NCBI GenBank assembly: GCA_027340195.1 | Contig: DAHWNE010000099.1 | Span: 1-5,552 of the forward strand | Reading direction: 5' to 3' | Length of the DNA stretch: 5,552 nt | Source of the DNA: Acetobacteraceae bacterium | GTDB lineage: Bacteria > Pseudomonadota > Alphaproteobacteria > Acetobacterales > Acetobacteraceae | Shown here: in pieces, positions 1-5,552 of the stretch | Layout: every line of letters begins with the position of its first letter | Numbering within the stretch: position 1 is the stretch's first letter | Made by a program: the position numbers and the translations under genes | Notes under the pieces: generated by a model | Database searches by the model: none | What the model was told of the DNA's origin: nothing | Seen by the model: the letters and a program-made list of their open reading frames with translations, nothing else

Positions 1-1
1 T

Positions 2-1102
2 GCCGGGGCGGAGGTCACCCTCAAGCTCGACAATCTCCAGGTGACCGGCGCGTTCAAGGAGCGCGGCGCGGCCAACCGGCTGGCGCTGCTGTCGACGGCT
101 GAGCGCGCGAGCGGCGTGATCGCGATGTCGGCCGGCAACCACGCCCAGGCGGTGGCGCGTCATGCCCAGCTGCTGGGGGTGGCGGCGACCATCGTCATGC
201 CCAGCACCACCCCCGCCACCAAGGTGACCCGCACCGCGTCCTGGGGGGCGGAGGTGGTGCTGCACGGCACCACCCTGGCCGAAGCCGCGGCCCACGCCCA
301 TGCGCTGGCCGCCCAGCGCGGCCTGGTGTTCATCCACCCGTATGACGACCCGGCGGTGATGGCCGGGCAAGGCACGCTGGCGCTGGAATTGCTGGACGAC
401 GCGCCCGGGATCGACACGCTGGTCGTTCCGGTGGGCGGCGGCGGCCTGCTGGCCGGCTGCGCGGTCGCCGCGCGCGGTCGCCAGCCCGGCATCGCCGTCT
501 TCGGGGTGGAGGTGGAGGGCTACGCCGCCATGGCGCAGCGCCTGGCCGGCGAACCGGTCGTGGTCGGCGGCCCGACCATCGCCGAAGGCATCGCGGTGCG
601 CGACGTGGGCGAGGCGCCGCTGGCGGTGCTGCGCGCGCTCGGGATCGAAATCCTGGTGGTGCCGGAGCGGGCGATCGAACAGGCGATCGGGCTGCTGGCC
701 GAAGGCGCGAAGCAGGTGGCGGAGGGCGCCGGTGCGGCGGCGCTCGCCGCGCTGCTCGCGTTCCCGGATCGCTTTGCCGGGCGGCGCGTCGGCCTGCCGG
801 TCTGCGGGGGGAATATCGACGCCCGCATCCTCTCCAACGTGTTGCTGCGCTGCCTGCTGCGCGACGGGCGGCTGTTGCGGCTGCATATGCAGATCCCGGA
901 TCGGCCCGGGGTGCTGGCCGATATCGCCGGGCGCATCGGCGGATCGGGCGGCAACATCATCGAGGTCTCGCACCAGCGCCTGTTCGCCGCCTCCTCGGTG
1001 CAGGCAGCCGAGCTCGAGGTGATGGTGGAAGCGCGCGACCCGGCCCATGCCGAGGCGATCACCGCCGCGCTCGGCGAGATCTACGTGGTGCGGCGGGTAT
1101 AG
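2..1102 (+). CDS. ilvA: Threonine ammonia-lyase (threonine dehydratase), medium form with C-terminal ACT domain; 5' end missing
   Basis: The enzyme is a PLP-dependent cytosolic lyase that converts L-threonine to 2-oxobutanoate and ammonia, the entry step to isoleucine. The frame is open from base 2, and 366 residues are visible. The motif LKLDNLQVTGAFKERGA near the left edge is the PLP-lysine region of this family, with the Schiff-base lysine at bases 56-58. It normally lies some 40-60 residues into the protein, so the true start is outside the window. The GTG at 41 falls inside this motif and is not the start. Further fold-type II landmarks are SAGNHAQ (bases 128-148), the phosphate-binding glycine loop GGGGLLAG (434-457) and CGGNID near base 803. 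The last roughly 75 residues, with IPDRPGVLADIAGRI, form a single ACT domain, as in the medium-form family (TIGR01127 type). The long biosynthetic enzyme has two ACT-like domains. A catabolic role or activity on serine is possible, since the symbol covers several related forms. It ends with TAG, convergent with metH. Confidence 0.9.
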   Translation, partial: AGAEVTLKLDNLQVTGAFKERGAANRLALLSTAERASGVIAMSAGNHAQAVARHAQLLGVAATIVMPSTTPATKVTRTASWGAEVVLHGTTLAEAAAHAHALAAQRGLVFIHPYDDPAVMAGQGTLALELLDDAPGIDTLVVPVGGGGLLAGCAVAARGRQPGIAVFGVEVEGYAAMAQRLAGEPVVVGGPTIAEGIAVRDVGEAPLAVLRALGIEILVVPERAIEQAIGLLAEGAKQVAEGAGAAALAALLAFPDRFAGRRVGLPVCGGNIDARILSNVLLRCLLRDGRLLRLHMQIPDRPGVLADIAGRIGGSGGNIIEVSHQRLFAASSVQAAELEVMVEARDPAHAEAITAALGEIYVVRRV

Positions 1103-1108
1103 GCCCGG

Positions 1109-4100
1109 CTACACCGAGAAATATTTCGCGCGCGGGTTGAGAATGACCAGCGCCGAGGTCGATTGCTCGGGGTCCAGCTGGAACTCGTCGGTCAGGCTGA
1201 CGCCGATCCGTCCGGCGTCGAGCAGTTTCAGGATCGGCACCTGGTCCTCGAGCTTCGGGCAGGCCGGGTAGCCGAACGAATAGCGCGAGCCGCGATAGCC
1301 CTGCGCCAGCATTTTCTCCATCTCGCGGTCGTCCTCGGCGGCGAAGCCCAGTTCGGCGCGGATGCGCTTGTGGACGTATTCCGCCATCGCCTCCGCCATC
1401 TCCACCGACAGCCCGTGCAGGTAGAGGTAGTCCTGGTAGCGGTTGTCCTCGAACCAAGCGCGGGTGACCTCGGAGGCGCGGGCGCCCATGGTGACCATCT
1501 GCAAGCCCACCACGTCGCGTTCCCCGGCATCGATGTCGCGGACGAAATCGGCGATGCACTCGCCATCCTCGCGCGGCTGGCGCGGCAGCGAGAAGCGGGC
1601 GACTTCGGTGGTGCCGTCGGTGTCGAACAGGATCAGGTCGTTGCCCTGGCCGGCGGCCTTCCAGTAGCCATAGACCGCCTGCGGGGCGAGCACCTGCTCC
1701 GCCTCGGCCAGCTCCAGCATCCGGCGCAGCACCGGGCGCAGCTCCTGGCGGGCCCAGCCGAGGAAATCCTCGAGCGAACGCCCTTGTTTGCGAAACCCCC
1801 ATTGGAATTGATAGAGCGAGCGTTCGTTGATGAACGGCACCAATGCCCGCACCGGCGCGGCGATCTGGCGTGGCCCCCAGAACGGCGGCTCCGGCACCGG
1901 CGCATCGGCGGTGATCCGACGGCGCCGCGCCGCCACCGCCGCCACGTCCACCGGCCGGAACGCGCGCGCATCGGCCTGGCCCAGGCTGCGCGCGGTGTTG
2001 CGCGCCTTGCCCGACCGTTTCGCCGCCACCGCTGCCAGATAGTCGTCGAAGCCGTTGCCGGTGACCTTATCCATCAGGTGCAGCCCGTCGAACGCATCGC
2101 GCGCGTAGGCGACACGGCCGCAGGCATAGGCACGGACGCAATCGTCCTCCACATAGCCGCGGGTCAGCGCCGCCCCGCCGAGCAGAACCGGGATTTCTAC
2201 CCCCTGGCGGGACATCTCCTCGAGATTCTCCCGCATCACCACGGTGGATTTCACCAGCAGCCCGGACATGCCGATGGCATGGGCGCGATGTTCCCGTGCC
2301 GCCGTCAGCATGTCGGGCAGCGGCACCTTGATGCCGAGGTTGATGACCCGGTAGCCGTTGTTGGTCAGGATGATATCGACCAGGTTCTTGCCGATATCGT
2401 GGACGTCGCCCTTCACCGTGGCGAGCACGATGGTGCCCTTCTCCTGGCCCTCCACCCGTTCCATGAACGGTTCCAGATAGGCGACCGCCGCCTTCATGGT
2501 CTCGGCCGATTGCAGAACGAAGGGCAGCTGCATCTTGCCGGCGCCGAACAACGCCCCCACCACCTTCATGCCGTCCAGCAGCACGTTGTTGATGATGTCG
2601 AGCGGCGACAGAGATTGCAGCGCAAGGTCGAGCTCCTCGGTCAGCCCCTTGCGGTCGCCGTCGATGATGCGGTCCTTCAGCCTTCCCTCCACCGTCTCCG
2701 CGCGCTGCTTCTTGGTGGTGTCGGCGGTCTTGCGGTCGGCGAAAATCTCCAGCAGCCGTTGCAACGGGTCGTAACCCTCGCGGCGGCGGTCGAAAATCAA
2801 GTCCTCGGCCACTTGCACTTCCTCCGGCGGGATCTGGTGCAGCGGGCGGATCTTGCTCACATGCACGATCGCCCCGGTCATACCGGCGCGCACCGCGTGA
2901 TCGAGGAACACCGAGTTCAGCACCGCGCGCGCGGCCGGGTTCAGCCCGAAGCTGATGTTGGAGAGACCCAGGATGATCTGCACCTCGGGGAACTCGGCGC
3001 GGATCGCGGCGATCCCTTCCAGCGTCCACTGGCCCAGCTTGCGGTCGTCCTCGTTGCCGGTGGCGATGGTGAAGGTGAGCGGATCGATCAGCAGGTCCGA
3101 TTGTGGCAGACCGTGACGATCGCAGGCGAATTCAACCAGCCGCCGCGCCACCGCCAGCTTGGCCTCGGCGGTCTTGGCCATGCCGGTCTCGTCGATGGTG
3201 AGCGCGATCACCGCCGCCCCGAAGCGGCGCGCCAGCACCAGCCGGTCGGTCGCGTGGCCCTCGCCATCCTCGAAATTGATGGAATTGATGATCGGCTTAC
3301 CGCCATGCAGCTTCAGCGCCGCCTCGATCACCGGCGTCTCGGTGCTGTCGATCACCAGCGGCGCGTTCACCGAGGCGGTGAAGCGACGCATCACCTCCGA
3401 CATCTCGCCGAGCTCGTCGCGCCCGACGAAGGCGGTGCAGAGATCGAGCGCGTGCGACCCCTCGCCCAGCTGCTCGCGGCCCATGGCGACGCACCCGTCC
3501 CAATCATGCGCCTCCTGCAGGCCGCGCCATTTCTTCGAGCCGTTGGCGTTGCACCGCTCGCCGATGGCGAAGAAGGCGTTCTCCTGACGCAACGGCACCG
3601 CCTGATAGAGCGAGGCGACCGACGGCACCCAGACCGGCTTGCGCGCGACCGGGGCCGGACGCGGCGCGCCGCGCCGGCGCAGCATCGCATCCAGCGCCGC
3701 GATATGCGCGATATCGGTGCCGCAGCAGCCGCCGATCAGGTTCACCCCGTCCTCGGCGACGAAGCGTTCCAGCCAGCTCGCGAGTTCGGCCGCCCCCAGC
3801 GGATAATGGGTGCGGCCATCGACCAGTTCCGGCAGCCCGGCATTCGGCTGCACCGAGATCAGCCCCGGCCAGTTGGCGGAGATCCAGCGCAGATGCTCGG
3901 CCATCTCCTGCGGCCCGGTGGCGCAGTTGAGGCCCAGCATCGGCACATCGAGCGCCTGCACCACCGCCGCGGCCGCGGCGATGTCGGGGCCGACCAGCAA
4001 TGTGCCGGTGGTCTCCACCGTGACCTGCACGAAAGCCGGGGTGTCGGTGCCCGCCTCCGCGCGGGCCCGCTTGGCCCCGTTTACCGCGGCCTTGATCTGC

Positions 4101-4594
4101 AACGGGTCCTGGCAGGTCTCGATCAGGATCGCGTCCACGCCGCCGGCGATCAGGCCGCGGCATTGCTCGGTCAGCGCGTCCTCCAGCGGATCGTAGGCGA
4201 TGTTGCCCAGGCTCGGCAGCTTGGTACCCGGGCCGATGCTGCCCAGAACGTAACGGTCGCGCCCGTCGGCGAAGCTCTCCGCCGCCTCGCGGGCGAGTTC
4301 GCCGGCGCGACGGTTGATCTCGAAGGCGCGGTCGGCCAGGTCGAACTCGGCCAGGGTCACCGGAGAGGCGCCGAAGCTGTTGGTTTCCACCATATCGGCG
4401 CCGGCGGCGAAATAGCCGTGGTGGATCTCGCGCACCAGGTCGGGACGCGACAGGCACAGCACGTCCGTGCAGTTCTCCCGTCCCCAGTAGTCGCGTTCGA
4501 TATCCAGATGCAGCGCCTGCACCCGCGAGCCCATGCCGCCATCGGCCAGCAGCACACGGTCTTTCAATACGTCGAGCAGATGGGGTCGGGGCAT
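1109..4594 (-). CDS. metH: Cobalamin-dependent methionine synthase (5-methyltetrahydrofolate-homocysteine methyltransferase), complete
   Basis: This cytosolic enzyme moves the methyl group of 5-methyltetrahydrofolate to homocysteine through methylcobalamin, giving methionine and tetrahydrofolate. It has 1161 residues and all modules in order. The homocysteine domain (about 1-310) has zinc ligands Cys224 (GLNC), Cys290 and Cys291 (GGCCGT). The pterin-binding domain (about 335-600) has GERCNANGS, HALDLC, VIDST and DPLTFTIATG. A helical cap (about 630-715) precedes the B12 domain (about 718-855), whose DVHDIGKN motif supplies axial His732 with Asp730; Ser777 and Ser783 match the two conserved serines of the E. 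coli enzyme. The activation domain (about 900-1161) has ERSLYQFQWG and RGSRYSFGYPACP and would use SAM for reductive reactivation. The ATG at 4594 fits the family N-terminus (LLADGGMGSRVQ at 15-26). The frame stays open further upstream, but that part is a shadow of the regulator gene. The protein stops just after AKYFSV, without the extra tail of about 30 residues in E. coli. The stop is TAG at 1109-1111. Confidence 0.97.
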   Translation of the reverse strand: MPRPHLLDVLKDRVLLADGGMGSRVQALHLDIERDYWGRENCTDVLCLSRPDLVREIHHGYFAAGADMVETNSFGASPVTLAEFDLADRAFEINRRAGELAREAAESFADGRDRYVLGSIGPGTKLPSLGNIAYDPLEDALTEQCRGLIAGGVDAILIETCQDPLQIKAAVNGAKRARAEAGTDTPAFVQVTVETTGTLLVGPDIAAAAAVVQALDVPMLGLNCATGPQEMAEHLRWISANWPGLISVQPNAGLPELVDGRTHYPLGAAELASWLERFVAEDGVNLIGGCCGTDIAHIAALDAMLRRRGAPRPAPVARKPVWVPSVASLYQAVPLRQENAFFAIGERCNANGSKKWRGLQEAHDWDGCVAMGREQLGEGSHALDLCTAFVGRDELGEMSEVMRRFTASVNAPLVIDSTETPVIEAALKLHGGKPIINSINFEDGEGHATDRLVLARRFGAAVIALTIDETGMAKTAEAKLAVARRLVEFACDRHGLPQSDLLIDPLTFTIATGNEDDRKLGQWTLEGIAAIRAEFPEVQIILGLSNISFGLNPAARAVLNSVFLDHAVRAGMTGAIVHVSKIRPLHQIPPEEVQVAEDLIFDRRREGYDPLQRLLEIFADRKTADTTKKQRAETVEGRLKDRIIDGDRKGLTEELDLALQSLSPLDIINNVLLDGMKVVGALFGAGKMQLPFVLQSAETMKAAVAYLEPFMERVEGQEKGTIVLATVKGDVHDIGKNLVDIILTNNGYRVINLGIKVPLPDMLTAAREHRAHAIGMSGLLVKSTVVMRENLEEMSRQGVEIPVLLGGAALTRGYVEDDCVRAYACGRVAYARDAFDGLHLMDKVTGNGFDDYLAAVAAKRSGKARNTARSLGQADARAFRPVDVAAVAARRRRITADAPVPEPPFWGPRQIAAPVRALVPFINERSLYQFQWGFRKQGRSLEDFLGWARQELRPVLRRMLELAEAEQVLAPQAVYGYWKAAGQGNDLILFDTDGTTEVARFSLPRQPREDGECIADFVRDIDAGERDVVGLQMVTMGARASEVTRAWFEDNRYQDYLYLHGLSVEMAEAMAEYVHKRIRAELGFAAEDDREMEKMLAQGYRGSRYSFGYPACPKLEDQVPILKLLDAGRIGVSLTDEFQLDPEQSTSALVILNPRAKYFSV

Positions 4595-4605
4595 GATCTC
4601 GCTCA
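4595..4605 (-). promoter_or_regulatory. Regulator-metH junction: stop, weak ribosome-binding site, metH start
   Basis: Read on the minus strand, the junction is TGA GCGAGATC ATG, so metH begins 8 bases after the regulator's stop codon. The only Shine-Dalgarno-like bases are a GAG overlapping the stop (8-10 bases before the ATG) and a second GAG that is too close (4-6 bases before it). There is no strong AGGAGG. This supports a shared transcript and suggests that metH translation depends on ribosomes finishing the upstream gene. The coupling is inferred from spacing alone. Confidence 0.45.
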
Positions 4606-5550
4606 GGCAGACGCAAGGGCGGCGGCGCGCGCGGTCCAGATCAGGACCGGCAGGCCGCCCGGATGGGTGGGAGCGATCTCGTGCGCGGGCTCGGGGGCCA
4701 GCCCGGCCTCCGCCAGCAGGCGGGCGATGTCGGCAGCGGCGAAGCCCTGCCAGCGATGCGCGAACCGCAGCGCGAGATCGGCGCGCCGATGCGCGGCCAG
4801 AGCGATCACCACCAGCCGCCCGCCTTGAGTCAGCACCCGTGCGGCCTCGGCCAGCACCCGGGCCGGCGCCTCGGCGTAGTGCAGCACCATCTGCGCCACC
4901 ACCAGATCGAACCCGGCATCGGCGAACGGCAGGCGATACATGTCGGCGCGGCGCACCGCGGCATTGGCAAGGCCGGCCCGCGCCAGCCGGGCGCGCGCCA
5001 GCGCCAGCATGGCGGGGGAGGCATCGATGCCGATCGCCTCGCCCGCGCGCGGGGCGAGCAGTTCCAGCACCCGGCCGGTGCCGGTGCCGATATCCAGCAC
5101 CCGGGTCACCCCGCCCGGAGGAACCTGCGCGAGCAGAGCCGCCTCCACCGCGGCAGCGGGCAGGTCGAGCGCGCGGGTCTCGTCCCATTCCGCGCCCTGG
5201 CGCTGGAAGCTTTCCGAGGCGATGCGGGCCCGCTCGGCCAGCACCCGCGCGGCCTCCCGCCGGTCGGCGGCCAGCACCGGGTCATCCCCGGGCAGCCGGG
5301 CCAGCAACTCCCGCACCAGGGAACCGGCAGCGCCGGGGGGGACGGCGAACCAGACATTCGCCCCCTCCCGCTGACGGTCGAGCAGCCCGGCGTCGCAGAG
5401 CAGCTTCAGATGGCGCGACAGGCGGGGTTGGGACTGGCCGAGGATCTCGGTGAACTCGGAGACGCAGAAGGCCCCCGACGCGCCGAGCGCCAGCAGGCGC
5501 AGCCGGGTCGGTTCGGCGCAGGCGCGCAGGGCGGCGACCAAGGTCTCCAT
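4603..5550 (-). CDS. sahR: ArsR-family winged-helix regulator fused to a SAM-methyltransferase-like domain, probable SahR-type repressor of the SAM cycle
   Basis: The protein has 315 residues. Residues 1-75 are an ArsR-type winged helix: an EPTRLRLLAL helix at 13-22, recognition helix QSQPRLSRHLKLL at 39-51 and a wing around REGANVWF (61-68). A helical linker (about 75-145) leads to a class I Rossmann methyltransferase fold. That domain has motif I VLDIGTGTGR (151-160), the ribose-binding acid in GIDASPAML (Asp176), FDLVVAQMVLHY (214-225) and VLTQGGRLVVIAL (239-251). The CxC metal site of arsenic and cadmium sensors is absent: the equivalent stretch is FCVSEF, with one cysteine, so metal sensing is unlikely. 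SahR proteins, known from SAM-cycle regulation in Proteobacteria, are ArsR regulators with a methylase-like domain that binds S-adenosylhomocysteine, whereupon they leave their operators. The position directly before metH fits that role. An active methyltransferase, or another ligand, cannot be excluded. The ATG at 5550 fits the usual ArsR N-terminus, but only two bases lie upstream, so promoter, operator and ribosome-binding site are not visible. Confidence 0.75.
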   Translation of the reverse strand: METLVAALRACAEPTRLRLLALGASGAFCVSEFTEILGQSQPRLSRHLKLLCDAGLLDRQREGANVWFAVPPGAAGSLVRELLARLPGDDPVLAADRREAARVLAERARIASESFQRQGAEWDETRALDLPAAAVEAALLAQVPPGGVTRVLDIGTGTGRVLELLAPRAGEAIGIDASPAMLALARARLARAGLANAAVRRADMYRLPFADAGFDLVVAQMVLHYAEAPARVLAEAARVLTQGGRLVVIALAAHRRADLALRFAHRWQGFAAADIARLLAEAGLAPEPAHEIAPTHPGGLPVLIWTARAAALASA

Positions 5551-5552
5551 GG

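Noticed and set aside
41..43. GTG at 41 as the start of the threonine ammonia-lyase
   Set aside because: It lies inside the conserved LKLDNLQVTGAFKERGA region, and the frame is open to the window edge with family-matching residues before it. The gene continues to the left.
1118..1127. Perfect 10-base palindrome gaaatatttc close to the metH stop, considered as a terminator or operator
   Set aside because: It lies within the metH codons for the KYFSV end, has no loop, does not extend beyond ten bases and is not followed by a T-run. The conserved Lys-Tyr-Phe codons explain it.
1163..4828. Uninterrupted 1221-codon open frame on the plus strand, antisense to nearly all of metH
   Set aside because: The translation is rich in His, Arg, Gln, Val and Leu and has no recognisable domain. 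It opposes a complete, motif-rich metH. In DNA this GC-rich, stop codons are rare in the frame complementary to a real gene, so a long open shadow is expected. Conserved protein-level selection in relatives or matching peptides would be needed to revive it.
4595..5188. In-frame upstream extension of metH giving a 1359-residue protein
   Set aside because: The extra 198 residues are Arg/Gly/Ala-rich with no domain, and they are an out-of-frame reading of the well-supported regulator gene. The homocysteine-binding domain begins properly at the ATG at 4594.
4533..5453. Plus-strand 306-codon frame opposite the regulator
   Set aside because: The translation is dominated by Arg, Pro and Ala with no domain. 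It is a shadow of the regulator gene, whose own translation carries clear ArsR and methyltransferase motifs.

Overview
The window holds three protein-coding genes and almost no non-coding DNA. Base composition is uniformly GC-rich, and open frames run unbroken on the opposite strand, as expected when third codon positions are strongly GC-biased. Together with the regulator-metH arrangement, this suggests a high-GC alphaproteobacterium, possibly Rhodospirillales or Acetobacteraceae. That placement is an inference from style and context, not from a marker gene.

Layout: (1) Positions 2-1102, plus strand: a threonine ammonia-lyase of the medium form (PLP fold type II catalytic domain plus one C-terminal ACT domain), cut off at its 5' end by the window edge. 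(2) Positions 1109-4594, minus strand: a complete cobalamin-dependent methionine synthase (MetH, 1161 residues) with all four functional modules and every expected zinc- and cobalamin-binding residue. (3) Positions 4603-5550, minus strand: an ArsR-type winged-helix regulator fused to a SAM-methyltransferase-like domain (315 residues), best read as a SahR-type S-adenosylhomocysteine sensor of the SAM cycle. The regulator lies upstream of metH and is almost certainly co-transcribed with it, since only 8 bases separate stop from start. The operon promoter and any operator lie beyond the right edge.

How the genes fit together: MetH remethylates homocysteine to methionine. A SahR-type protein would repress this operon and release it when S-adenosylhomocysteine builds up, so regulator and target form a feedback unit. 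The threonine ammonia-lyase converges on metH with 6 bases between the two stop codons. It draws on threonine, from the same aspartate family, to feed isoleucine synthesis, but nothing in the sequence shows regulatory coupling to metH.

The window is mainly ordinary core metabolism. The points worth a second look are the fused regulator, the absence of metF between regulator and metH, and a MetH whose folate-site, SAM-site and C-terminal sequences differ from the enterobacterial type. I see no mobile element, RNA gene, CRISPR array or defence system.
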